A stretch of 64,000 nucleotides of DNA, taken from the NCBI RefSeq assembly GCF_016634425.1, contig NZ_JAEPES010000004.1, positions 100,925-164,924 of the forward strand, written 5' to 3'. Origin of the DNA: Lacisediminihabitans changchengi. GTDB lineage: Bacteria; Actinomycetota; Actinomycetes; Actinomycetales; Microbacteriaceae. Each line of letters begins with the position of its first letter. Position 1 is the first letter of the stretch. The notes beneath the pieces are model-generated. The model searched no databases. It saw only the letters and a program-made list of their open reading frames with translations, and had not been told where the DNA came from. Below, one piece after another: positions 1-9,000 of this stretch. The translations under genes were made by a program, and so were the position numbers.

Positions 1-54
1 TTGCTGCCGCCCCCGAGGGGGCGCGCCGGCCGATCGCCCCGCACCCCGCCGCCG

Positions 55-103
55 GCCTCGATACGCGTCCTCGCGCGGCCGCTCGGGCGCTACTCGACCA
101 ACG
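55..103. repeat. Dispersed repeat family A, copy 1 (single arm)
   Basis: The segment reads TCGATACGCGTCCTCGCG followed by CTCGGGCGCTACTCGACCAA. The same two blocks occur near 26141, 42036 and 45505. It lies just past the nagB stop codon (107-109). It behaves like a REP-type intergenic repeat and encodes nothing. The first 55 bases of the window, before it, are GC-rich with no recognisable feature. Confidence 0.75.
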
Positions 104-106
104 AAC

Positions 107-904
107 TCAGTACGGCAGGGGCGGTACGCGCTGCCAGTGCGGCTTGTGCTCGTAGACGTAGCGGTAGTAGTCGGCGAGCGTGAGAGCGGATGCCGCCTCC
201 TCGTCGATCACGATCGTCGCGTGCGGGTGGTGCTGCAGGATCGAGGCCGGGACCAGGCTGGAGACCGGGCCTTCGATCGCGGCGGCCACGGCATCCGCTT
301 TCTTTGCACCCTGCGCGACCAGCAGTACGTGCCGTGCCGCCATGATCGTGCCGAGGCCCTGGGTGACGCAGTGGCTCGGCACCTCGTCGAGTGAGGCGAA
401 GAAGCGGGCGTTGTCGTCACGGGTCTGCGGCGCGAGCGTCTTGATGCGCGTGCGCGAGGCGAAGGAGGAGGTCGGCTCGTTGAAGCCGATGTGTCCGTTC
501 GATCCGATTCCGAGAATTTGCAGGTCGATCCCACCTGCCTCGACAATGTCGGCCTCGTACCGGTCGCAGGCCGCCTCGATGTCCGCAGCGCGACCGTCTG
601 GCACTTGCACGAGCGAGGCATTCATGCGCAGTGGCTCGACCACCTCGGTGCGGATCACAGTGGCATAGCTCTGTTCGTGATCGAGCGGGATGCCGACGTA
701 CTCATCCAGCGCGAAGGCCCGTGCCTGACCGAAGTCGATCAGGCCGAGCTCGACGCCGCGCGCCAACTCGGCGTAAATGCCCAGCGGCGATGATCCGGTG
801 GCGAGCCCGAGAACCGCCGACGGATCGCGGGAGACGAGGGAGGCAATGTGAGCAGCTGCAGTGCGCCCGACCTCAGCCGAGGTGGGCAGGATGATGATCT
901 CCAT
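107..904 (-). CDS. nagB: Glucosamine-6-phosphate deaminase
   Basis: Converts glucosamine-6-phosphate to fructose-6-phosphate and ammonia in the cytoplasm, feeding amino sugars into glycolysis. The 265-residue length is normal for the family. Visible landmarks are the phosphate loop GLATGSSP (33-40), ALDEYVG with Asp67, and GIGSNGHIGFNEP with His138 and Glu143 of the catalytic relay. Asn136 stands where the E. coli enzyme has Asp; I recall Asn here as common in Gram-positive NagB. It starts at ATG and is divergent from the amidohydrolase gene. Its stop codon directly adjoins a family A repeat. No nagA or PTS gene lies inside the window. Confidence 0.95.
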   Translation of the reverse strand: MEIIILPTSAEVGRTAAAHIASLVSRDPSAVLGLATGSSPLGIYAELARGVELGLIDFGQARAFALDEYVGIPLDHEQSYATVIRTEVVEPLRMNASLVQVPDGRAADIEAACDRYEADIVEAGGIDLQILGIGSNGHIGFNEPTSSFASRTRIKTLAPQTRDDNARFFASLDEVPSHCVTQGLGTIMAARHVLLVAQGAKKADAVAAAIEGPVSSLVPASILQHHPHATIVIDEEAASALTLADYYRYVYEHKPHWQRVPPLPY

Positions 905-969
905 AGACCTACAACGCTAGAGGCTGAGCGTGCTGGCGCCGGACGCCCCGGAAAATGCGCCGAGCACGG

Positions 970-1034
970 CACGAAATATCTTTCTCGAAAACTTTTTCTC
1001 TTTCGTGGAAATAATTAGCGTGGAAGATAGTTAC
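970..1034 (+). promoter_or_regulatory. Candidate promoter/operator region of the amidohydrolase cluster
   Basis: This AT-rich island lies between the divergent nagB and amidohydrolase genes. It holds the inverted repeat CACGAAA...TTTCGTG (about 970-1017), a TTTCTCG word, and TGGAAGATAGTTAC at 1021-1034. TGGAA(A)GATAGTT and TTTCTCG recur just upstream of the marR gene (5474-5491), so both sites may bind the same MarR protein. This is inference from shared words only. Confidence 0.4.
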
Positions 1035-1118
1035 ATGTGATGAGCGCCGCACGAGAAGGTGAATGACACCGCCCGATGCGCACTCCTGATAGTCGAAAGA
1101 CGAGAGGAGATGGGATTG

Positions 1119-3011
1119 ATGCCCACCATGCCCGTTGCCGGAATTCTCCGCGGAACCACCCCGAGCCCCGCCGACATCGTCGTGCGGAACGCCAAGATCT
1201 TCACCGGAGATCCCCTCCACCCGCAGGCCACCGCCGTGGCGATCACTGGCGGCACCATCACAGCGATCGGTGACGACGCCGAGATCATCGGATCGGTAGG
1301 ATCCGACACCACGATCGTGGACGCACAGAACCGTCGCGTCATCCCGGGCCTGAACGATTCACACCTGCACGTGATCCGCGGCGGTCTGAACTACGTGCTC
1401 GAGCTGCGCTGGGACGGCGTGCCCACCCTCAAGCTCGCCATGCAGATGCTCCGCGAGCAGGCCGCTCGCACGCCCAAGGGCCAGTGGGTGCGCGTGGTCG
1501 GAGGCTTCACCAAGGAGCAGTTCGCCGAGAAGCGTCTCCCCACGCTCTCCGAACTGAACGAAGCCGCGCCAGACACCCCGGTCTTCATCCTCAATCTGTA
1601 CCAATCCGCGCTCCTCAACCGCGCCGCCGTGACGGCTGCCGGGTACACCAAAGACTCGCCCGACTTCCGCGGCGGGCAGATCGTGCGGGGACGCGGTGGC
1701 GAGCCGACCGGACTCCTGCTCGCCGCCCCGAGCGCCCTGGTGCTCTACTCGACTCTGGCCAAGGCGCCCATGCTCGATCAGACCCACCAGAAGGACTCGA
1801 CGCGTCACTACCTGCGCGAGCTCAACCGCTTCGGACTCACCTCCGCCATCGACGCGGCCGGCGGATTCCAGAACTTCCCCGACAACTACAGCACCGTGAT
1901 GGACTTGGCCAACGAGGGCAAGCTGTCGCTGCGCATCGCGTACCACCTGTTCCCGCAGGTGGCCGGTCAGGAGGTCGACGACCTCCGCCGATGGGTCGAG
2001 ACGGTAAAGCCGGGCGATGGCGATGAGTACCTGCGCCTGAACGGCGCTGGCGAGAACCTCACCTGGGCCGCGGGAGACTTCGAGAACTTCACCGAGCCCC
2101 GCCCCGAACTGGCCGCCGATTACGAGGTCGAGTTCGAGAAGGCCGTTCGCCTCATGATGGAGAACGGATGGGGCTTCCGCCTCCACGCGACGTACAACGA
2201 GACCATCGAGCGCGACCTCGCCGTGTTCGAAAAACTGGCGGCCGAAGGGCTCTTCCCCGCGGGCAACCGGTGGATCTTCGATCACGCCGAGACGATCTCG
2301 GGATCGAGCCTCGACCGCGTGGCCGCGTTGAACGGCGCCATCGCCATCCAGAACCGGATGTCGTTCCAGGGTGAGTCGTTCATCCAGCGATATGGAGCCG
2401 GTCGTGCCGCAGATGCACCGCCCATCCGTTCGATGCTGGATCACGGCCTCGTGGTCGGAGCCGGAACTGATGCGACCCGCGTCTCGTCGTACAACCCGTG
2501 GGTCGCGCTGCACTGGCTGGTCACCGGACGCACGGTCGGAAACACGCTGCTGTATCCGCCGGAGAACCGTGTGAGCCGCGAACAGGCGATCGAGATGTTC
2601 ACCGTCGCTGGAGCGAAGCTCACCGGCGAAGAGAGCGTGAAGGGCGTGCTGCGTCCGGGCTACTTGGGCGACCTCAGCATCCTGAGCGACGACTTCTTCG
2701 CGGTGGACGAGGCCGACATCCCGCACATCGAATCACTGCTGACAATCGTCGGCGGACGGATCGTATACGCCGCCGGAGATTACGAGGGCCAAGACGAAGA
2801 GCTGCCGAATGTGCAGCCTGAGTGGAGCCCCGTCTCCCACTTCGGCGGATACCAGAAGACGTCGAAGCCCTCCACGGCAGGAGGCCGCCAGGCCGACCTC
2901 TTGGCTCAGGCCGCCGCCGAATCCGAGTTGCAGCGCCAGTGGCGGGCCGCTCGCGCGGACGCCGATGTGCCCGTGATCTCCGGCGACACCTTCGAAACCC
3001 ACTCCCACTGA
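1119..3011 (+). CDS. YtcJ-like metal-dependent amidohydrolase
   Basis: Amidohydrolase_3 family, related to YtcJ and N-substituted formamide deformylases; cytoplasmic. Probable metal ligands are His82 and His84 in NDSHLHV, His356 in RLHATY, His389 in IFDHAET and Asp451 in GAGTDAT. At 630 residues it is slightly longer than usual, with a polar C-terminal tail ending THSH. I chose the ATG at 1119 because GAGAGGAG ends nine bases before it; an in-frame upstream start at 1059 has no ribosome-binding site. It is the first gene of a five-gene same-strand cluster. The substrate cannot be read from sequence; a hydrolysable amide or formamide is likely from the family. Confidence 0.85.
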   Translation: MPTMPVAGILRGTTPSPADIVVRNAKIFTGDPLHPQATAVAITGGTITAIGDDAEIIGSVGSDTTIVDAQNRRVIPGLNDSHLHVIRGGLNYVLELRWDGVPTLKLAMQMLREQAARTPKGQWVRVVGGFTKEQFAEKRLPTLSELNEAAPDTPVFILNLYQSALLNRAAVTAAGYTKDSPDFRGGQIVRGRGGEPTGLLLAAPSALVLYSTLAKAPMLDQTHQKDSTRHYLRELNRFGLTSAIDAAGGFQNFPDNYSTVMDLANEGKLSLRIAYHLFPQVAGQEVDDLRRWVETVKPGDGDEYLRLNGAGENLTWAAGDFENFTEPRPELAADYEVEFEKAVRLMMENGWGFRLHATYNETIERDLAVFEKLAAEGLFPAGNRWIFDHAETISGSSLDRVAALNGAIAIQNRMSFQGESFIQRYGAGRAADAPPIRSMLDHGLVVGAGTDATRVSSYNPWVALHWLVTGRTVGNTLLYPPENRVSREQAIEMFTVAGAKLTGEESVKGVLRPGYLGDLSILSDDFFAVDEADIPHIESLLTIVGGRIVYAAGDYEGQDEELPNVQPEWSPVSHFGGYQKTSKPSTAGGRQADLLAQAAAESELQRQWRAARADADVPVISGDTFETHSH

Positions 3012-3123
3012 TTTTCCGGGAAACCGGTCACATCTCGAGTGCCGCGCCCGCGGCATCCGATAGCGCTTGCCCGTTCCTCGTGAATGAGCGCCCGCAAGAA
3101 AACAAGAAACAAGGAAAAGAAAA

Positions 3124-3789
3124 ATGACTGAATTCAGCATCGACGCCGTAACACCGACCCCGAGCAAGGACCTCATCACGCCAGACAACAGCGTGTTCCT
3201 GTTCGTGGATCACCAGCCGCAGATGTTCTTCGGCGTCGGCAGCGGCGACCGCCAGAGCATCATCAACGCGACCGTGGGTCTCGCGAAGTCCGCCAAGGCG
3301 TTCAACGTTCCGACCGTTCTGACCACCGTGGCGGCAGAGTCCTTCTCCGGACACATTATGCCGGAGCTCGCTCAGGTCTTTCCCGACAACCAGATCATCG
3401 ACCGCACCACGATGAACGCCTGGGAGGACTCGGCTGTCGTCGAGGCCATCAAGGCGAGCGGCCGCAAGAAGATCGTCATTGCCGGTCTCTGGACCGAGGT
3501 GTGCCTTGTTCTGCCGGTGCTCTCCGCACTGGAACAGGGCTACGAGGTGTTCGTGGTCGCTGACGCGTCGGGCGGAGTGACCCCGGAGGCACACACCTTC
3601 GCGATCGACCGCATGGTCGCCGCCGGTGCCGTTCCCGTGACCTGGATTCAGGTTCTGCTCGAACTGCAGCGCGACTGGGCACGTGGTGAGACCTACGTCG
3701 CCACCACGGACATCGTCAAGGCTCACGGTGGGGCATACGGCCTCGGCCTGCACTACGCCGGTGACTTCATCGGTGGCAACGCCGGCTAA
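3124..3789 (+). CDS. Isochorismatase-family cysteine hydrolase (YcaC-like)
   Basis: Cytoplasmic alpha/beta hydrolase of the isochorismatase superfamily, 221 residues. The nucleophile is probably Cys127 in GLWTEVCL, with Asp29 in FVDHQPQ as the acid. By eye Arg94 sits near where a catalytic Lys is often found. The NAWED, TEVC and DRM...AGA...TW...LELQRDW motifs match E. coli YcaC-type proteins of unknown substrate rather than true isochorismatases. AAGGAAA precedes the ATG. It lies 112 bases after the amidohydrolase, so the two could act in sequence on an amide-type compound. That pathway is inference. Confidence 0.85.
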   Translation: MTEFSIDAVTPTPSKDLITPDNSVFLFVDHQPQMFFGVGSGDRQSIINATVGLAKSAKAFNVPTVLTTVAAESFSGHIMPELAQVFPDNQIIDRTTMNAWEDSAVVEAIKASGRKKIVIAGLWTEVCLVLPVLSALEQGYEVFVVADASGGVTPEAHTFAIDRMVAAGAVPVTWIQVLLELQRDWARGETYVATTDIVKAHGGAYGLGLHYAGDFIGGNAG

Positions 3790-3848
3790 TTCCTCGGTGC
3801 ATTAGCCGAGTAATCCGCCGAAAGAAAAATAGGAGAAGAGGCCGGATC

Positions 3849-4244
3849 GTGGACATTGCGACTCTGCTTATCCGCGTCATAGTGGGAGCACTTCTAGCAG
3901 GCCATGGCGTCCAAAAGCTCAGTCACCGCCTCGGCGGCACGGGGCTCTCGGGAAGCACGGCCGAGTTTGCGAGGGACGGATTCCGCGGTGGAATCGTGAC
4001 GGCTCTCGCCGCCGGCGTCGCCCAGACCGTGTCTGGCCTCTTCCTCCTTTTCGGTGCACTCACCCCGCTCGCGGCAATAAGCATGGGTCCTGGGCGTTTC
4101 TCCCTGGACCACACCATGGGGATCGATGCGCTTCCCCTCTGGGTCGGCGCGACCGCTTCACTGCTCGGCCTGCTAGGCGGACTCGGGGTCCGCCTGCTGC
4201 TGCACACCGACTCCGGGGCACCCTCTCGGCACGGCAAGGAGTAA
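3849..4244 (+). CDS. DoxX-family membrane protein
   Basis: A 131-residue integral membrane protein. Its N-terminus (LLIRVIVGALLAGHGVQKL) is typical of DoxX/SURF4-like proteins. Hydrophobic helices lie at about 4-22, 48-76 and 97-118. DoxX proteins are tied to redox or thiol stress in several bacteria, but the molecular activity is unsettled. The start is GTG, preceded at some distance by AGGAGAAGAGG. It ends four bases before the MFS start, so the two are probably co-transcribed. The loop between the second and third helices (GPGRFSLDH) is unlike most DoxX proteins I recall. Confidence 0.75.
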   Translation: MDIATLLIRVIVGALLAGHGVQKLSHRLGGTGLSGSTAEFARDGFRGGIVTALAAGVAQTVSGLFLLFGALTPLAAISMGPGRFSLDHTMGIDALPLWVGATASLLGLLGGLGVRLLLHTDSGAPSRHGKE

Positions 4245-4248
4245 GCAC

Positions 4249-5484
4249 ATGATGACCGAGACGACTGAAAAGCGAGCCGGATCGTTCGCGATCGTCGCCG
4301 CGACCTTCGCGCTTTTGACCACGGGCGGGACACTGCCCATCCCGCTCTACGGGCTGTGGGCGACCGCGCTGCACTTCGACACCCAGACGACCACCTGGAT
4401 ATTCGCCACCTACGTCGGGGGCACGCTCCTCGCCCTCGTCCTGATGGGTGGGCTCTCCGATCAGATCGGCCGCCGCCCGCTGATCATCGGCGCCATCGCG
4501 CTCACACTCGCGTCGACCATCCTGTTTCTCATCGGGTCGAGCGTTCCGCTGCTGCTCACCGCGCGCTTTCTGAGCGGATTCGGCGTGGGCCTCATCACCT
4601 CCGCCGCCACCGCCGCGCTGGCTGAACTGTATCGAGGAGGCAACCCTGCCATCCCCTCGATGGTCTCGACTGCCGCGAACATGGGAGGCCTCGGGCTTGG
4701 CCCACTCCTTGCCGGGATCTTCGCTCAGTACCTCGTCTTACCGACCGTGCTCATCTTCGTCGTCTTTCTGGTGCTCACGGTCGTCGCGGCGGTTCTCATC
4801 TACCGGGTTCCCGAATCACATCCGCGTGACGCGACACGGCCCATCCGCCTCACGCCACGCATCGGTGTTCCCCGGTCGGCGGTGGCGACCTACTGGCGGT
4901 CGGCGCTCGCGGTGTTCCCCACCTTCACCCTGCTCGGCCTCTTCTCCAGCCTCACGCCGCGGTTCATCGAAGACACTCTGCACATCGATAACCGGGCGAT
5001 CGTCGGACTCGCGACCTTCGTGCTGTTCGAGATCGGAGTGGCGGCGCAACTCGTCTTCCGAACCCGGGATGCCCGCTGGGCGATCCTCCGCGGTCTTCCG
5101 CTGGTCTTCGCCTCCCTCGCCCTGGTTCTGGCCGGCCTGCTGGCCGCCAACGCCGTGCTCTTCGCGGCCGGGACTGTCGTCGGCGGAGTGGGTGCCGGGC
5201 TCACCTTCATGGGCGGGCTGCGTCAACTCGGCGACGCCGTACCTCACGACAATCACGCCGAGACCGTGGCCGCGTATTTCGTCGCTGCACAGTCCGGCCT
5301 CGCAGTCCCCGTGCTCGCCATCGGCGCCCTCAGCGGTGCATTGTCGCTCTCCACCGCGACCGTCGTAGTGACGGTCTTCGTCATGGTCGTGGCGGTAGCA
5401 GCGTGGCTATTCAATCGACGTTCGCCGAAGCGAACAGTGCAGCCGGGCGGTACGGCATCCCGTTCTACTACGCTGGAAAGATAG
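4249..5484 (+). CDS. Major facilitator superfamily transporter
   Basis: Inner-membrane secondary transporter of 411 residues with about twelve hydrophobic helices. The MFS loop 2-3 motif GGLSDQIGRRPLI is clear. A second ATG lies one codon downstream (4252); AAGGAG overlaps the end of the doxX gene. The cluster (hydrolases, DoxX, exporter-type MFS, MarR) suggests efflux or uptake of the same compound the hydrolases act on. The substrate is unknown. The stop codon overlaps the putative MarR operator at 5474-5499. Confidence 0.85.
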   Translation: MMTETTEKRAGSFAIVAATFALLTTGGTLPIPLYGLWATALHFDTQTTTWIFATYVGGTLLALVLMGGLSDQIGRRPLIIGAIALTLASTILFLIGSSVPLLLTARFLSGFGVGLITSAATAALAELYRGGNPAIPSMVSTAANMGGLGLGPLLAGIFAQYLVLPTVLIFVVFLVLTVVAAVLIYRVPESHPRDATRPIRLTPRIGVPRSAVATYWRSALAVFPTFTLLGLFSSLTPRFIEDTLHIDNRAIVGLATFVLFEIGVAAQLVFRTRDARWAILRGLPLVFASLALVLAGLLAANAVLFAAGTVVGGVGAGLTFMGGLRQLGDAVPHDNHAETVAAYFVAAQSGLAVPVLAIGALSGALSLSTATVVVTVFVMVVAVAAWLFNRRSPKRTVQPGGTASRSTTLER

Positions 5485-5499
5485 TTTCTCGCAAGAGAA
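5474..5499 (+). promoter_or_regulatory. Putative MarR operator between the MFS and marR genes
   Basis: Contains TGGAAAGATAGTTTC and the perfect inverted repeat TTCTC-GCAA-GAGAA (5486-5499), ending 19 bases before the marR start. The first word is shared with 1021-1034 upstream of the amidohydrolase. Autoregulation by the adjacent MarR protein is likely for the family; the exact site is inferred. Confidence 0.45.
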
Positions 5500-5518
5500 G
5501 CACACGAAGGAGACGACT

Positions 5519-5563
5519 ATGGACGACGAGCGTATGGACGACGAGCGTATGGACGACTACGAG
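5519..5563 (+). repeat. 15-bp tandem repeat (two perfect units and a third diverged) at the marR start
   Basis: Two identical units ATGGACGACGAGCGT are followed by a diverged third, ATGGACGACTACGAG. Each unit starts with ATG, so copy-number change would keep the frame and only lengthen or shorten the acidic N-terminus. Confidence 0.9.
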
Positions 5564-6031
5564 CGTCCGGCGAGCCGTGTGGACCTGCAGCGAGTATCGC
5601 TGTGGACCGAGATCAGCGAGGGTTTCCAGTCCACCACCCGTCTTCTCAATCGCGCGGTGACCGAGGCCTTCACCCTGGATGCCGGCGAGGCCAACGTGCT
5701 CCTGCTCCTGTTCCGCAGCGAGGAGGGTCGACTTGCCATGACCCACCTCGCGAACGAGATCGGATTCTCCAGCGGCGGTCTGACCAAGCTCGGCGCGCGG
5801 CTCGCCGAGCGCGGACTGGTCGAACGGGCCTCAGACAGCAAAGACCGTCGGATCGTCTACCTGCAGCTCACCGACGATGGCCGAACGATCGGCAACGACC
5901 TGTGCTGCCTCATCTCGAGCGTCGTGCAATCGACCTGGGAAGACGTGCTGACCGACGAGCAGATCGCGGGCCTCGCCTCGGCAATGACGGTGCTTCGCAA
6001 GCGGGACCCCAAAGCGCTACTTGAGCGATAG
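5519..6031 (+). CDS. MarR-family transcriptional regulator
   Basis: A 170-residue winged-helix repressor. The helix-turn-helix covers about 72-100 (MTHLANEIGFSSGGLTKLGARLAERGLV) and the wing follows (DSKDRRIVYLQLTDDG). It probably controls the upstream cluster in response to a ligand. AAGGAG sits eight bases before the ATG at 5519. The reading frame opens with a 15-bp tandem repeat, giving MDDER-MDDER-MDDYE and three in-frame ATG codons (5519, 5534, 5549); the first has the best-placed ribosome-binding site. The gene converges on the peptidase gene with only 17 bases between stop codons. Confidence 0.85.
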   Translation: MDDERMDDERMDDYERPASRVDLQRVSLWTEISEGFQSTTRLLNRAVTEAFTLDAGEANVLLLLFRSEEGRLAMTHLANEIGFSSGGLTKLGARLAERGLVERASDSKDRRIVYLQLTDDGRTIGNDLCCLISSVVQSTWEDVLTDEQIAGLASAMTVLRKRDPKALLER

Positions 6032-6048
6032 ATCATCCGCGCCCCCGG

Positions 6049-9000
6049 TTAGAAGATCACCACGAAACGACGCACCGGGCTGGATGAACCGACTGCCGTG
6101 TCAGCCGTCGGCACGAAGGTTGCCTTCACCGAGTACGTCCCGCGGCCCTTCCTCGGCAGCTCGTAGCTGACCTTTCCAGGAGATCCTGCGGCGACCGCGA
6201 TCTCGGTGACCGTCTTTCCGTTCAGCGTGATCACGACCTTGCCGGCCGGCAGAGTCGCGGCACCCGAGCTGACCTTGACGGTCGCCGTGGTGCGCTGCCA
6301 GGAGAACAGCACCGACTTGCTCAGGCTCAGCTCTGTTGCGGTGCTGAACTTCACGGTGACCGGAGCCGAGGTGGCGGTGCCCGGCGGCAGCTTCCCCTTC
6401 GTCGCGGTGACCACGGCGGTCAGAGCCTTGCCCTGGTCTGACGCGGCGATCCTGTACTTCGCACTCGTCGCGCCCGTGATCGCGACTCCGTTCGCCTGCC
6501 ACTGGTAGGCGTAGTGCAGTCCCTTCACGTCCCACACCCCGGGGCTCGCCGTGAGGCGGGAGCCGACGATGGGAGTTCCGAAGATGGTCGGCGGACTGGT
6601 GTTGACCGGGGTGCCGGGCTTCACATCCTCCTTCGTGGTGACATCGATCGCCGTGAAGGCTCCCGTGTCGCCGTAGTCGACCAGGCCGAGGTAGCTCGAG
6701 AACGGCTTCAACCCCGCCCATGACGCGGTGTACTTCACCGGCACCCCCTGCGTGCCGGCGAGCACCGGCGGCGTCAGAGTGAGCGGCGCTCCCCCGTCGG
6801 CCACGGCGTAGGTGCGCAAGTCGAAGGCCGTCGGGGTGGGAACGGCGAAGACATCCACCGTGGCGACATAGGTACCTGCGGTCGGGGCGAGGATGTCGAC
6901 CCGTTCGTCCGCTGATCCGGTCGCCGACTGCCAGCCCTCGACCGGAGTGCCAGCATCGTCGAGGCGGACGACCGAGAGATCGAGGTCATCCCCGTTCTCC
7001 ACCGTGTCGAGGTCGAACCGGGCGAACTTCGCTTCGGCGGGCACAGTCACGGTGTAGCCGAAGCTGTCGCCCTCGGCACTCGACCCCGAGTGACCGGGGG
7101 AAGCGCCCGCGGCGTCCGGCTGCAGCGTTCCGGCGGTGAGGCCGGTGGTGCTGAGCGGGATGTCGCCGTCGCCACCAGGAGTGACCGACACGTCGACCGA
7201 ACCGTAGGTGCCGGTGCCGCTGGCCGAGGCTGGCGCCACGATCGTGACCGGCTGCACCGCGATGGGGCTCCGAACGCTCGTCGATCCGCTGGTCCACGTC
7301 AGCGACCCGGTAGCGTACTCGTCCAGCGGCGCGGTGGTGCGGGAGAACGCCACCGTGAAGCTCTTCGACTGACCGGCTGCGTCGAAGCTGAGCGTGGACG
7401 GGGTGATTGTGACATCGACCCCGGGGACCGTGGCCTTCGCCGTGAAGGTTCCGGCCTGGGTGGAAGTGACCGTGCGGGTCACCGTCTGCGAGCCGGTGAG
7501 CGAACCGATGCCGATGGAGGCGAGGTTCAGGTCGCTGGCGTCGATGGGCTCGGCTCCGACGTCGTAGCCGATGCCCTGGATGTACGAATACCAGTCATTG
7601 AGATCGTTGAGGTACAGCAGACCCGGAGTGAAGTACTTCGTCGGGTCGACGTGACCGGCGCCCTGTGTGAAGGGATCGGTGACGGCGCTGCCGTCGTCGG
7701 CCTTCGTGTCGTAGGCGGTGGTCATCATCGCCGACTTGATCTCGGCTGGCGTCGCGTTCGGGTGCACCCCGAGGTAGAGAAGGCCGAGCCCGGAGATATG
7801 CGGCGCGGCCATGGAGGTTCCGGAGAGGAACTGGAACGTCGGGTCACCGCCCTCGGCGTTCGCACCGTCGGCGATGATCGCCACGCCCGGCGCCGTGATG
7901 TCGGGCTTCAGGATGTCGCTGCCGTCGGCGAGCACGGGGCCCCGGGAGGAGAACCCGGCCACGACCGGAGTCGGCGGAGTGTCGCCCGCGGTGTTGTCCG
8001 GCGTGAAGGTTGCCGTCGCGCCCTCGGTCGCCGCGTAAGCGAGGATCGCGTCGTGGTACTTCGCGTCGAGGTGGATGGTCGGTACCGTGTGCGGGTCGAG
8101 GTCGGTGGAGCCAGGAACCACGTTCACCAGGATCATGCCGATGCCACCCGCGCGCTTGACCTCTGCGGACTTCGCCACCCGGTCGTTGACGCCGCGCTCA
8201 CAGACGACGATCTTGCCCGAGGCCTTGGCCGGATCGAGCGAGCCGGTGACACAGAGATTCGGCGTGGCAGCCCCGGCGAGCGCGACGCTCGTCGCGCTGA
8301 CCAGAGAGCCGGTGAGCGGGGTTGCGCCCGGCGTGCGGTCGACGGTGACGGATGCCCCGCCGTACTTCTTGCCATCGCCCAGCGTGACCGTCGCCTCGTA
8401 GGTGGGAATGGTGCTCGCTGCGACCGTGGTCTCCCACGGCGCTGCGTTGTCGAGGGTCGAGGCCGTCGGGCCGGAGTTGCCGGCCGAGGCCGAGACGAAG
8501 ATGCCGGCCGCGGCAGCGCCGAGGAAGGCCTGGTCGGTCGGGGACACCGTGGTCGTCGCCGCGCCCCCACCGATCGAGTAGTTGATCACGTCGACGCCGT
8601 CGGCAACGGCCTGGTCGATGGCTGCCACCAGGTCGGAGGTCGCGCAGCCGTCGTCATCCTGCGATGCGGGGTCGGGGCCTGACCAGCAGACCTTGTAGAC
8701 GGCGATCTTCGCTGCCGGAGCGACGCCGGTGATGGTGCCGTAGTCGACTCCATCGATGGCGGCCGGCACACGCGCGTCACCGGCCGCGGTGCTCGCGGTG
8801 TGCGATCCGTGTCCGTCGCCGTCACGCGGTGAGGGGTACTCGCCCTGCGCGACGCTGCCGATCTTGCTGGCACCGAAGCCGTCGAGGTAGTAGCGGGCGC
8901 TGATGATCTTGGTGCTGCAGTCCGCGGCGGTGAACTGCACGCCGGTCTGGCAGGCACCGGTGAAGGTATTGCCGTCCGCCTTGACGAACGTCGTGGTGGT

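Noticed and set aside
446..520. NagB active-site change (Asn136 for Asp) as an inactivating mutation
   Set aside because: As I recall, Gram-positive NagB proteins often have NGHIGFNEP here, and the other catalytic residues are intact.
7090..8682. 530-codon open frame opposite the subtilisin gene
   Set aside because: It is an antisense frame opened by high third-position GC; the protein is Arg/Gly-rich with no domain, and the minus-strand frame encodes a clear S8 peptidase.
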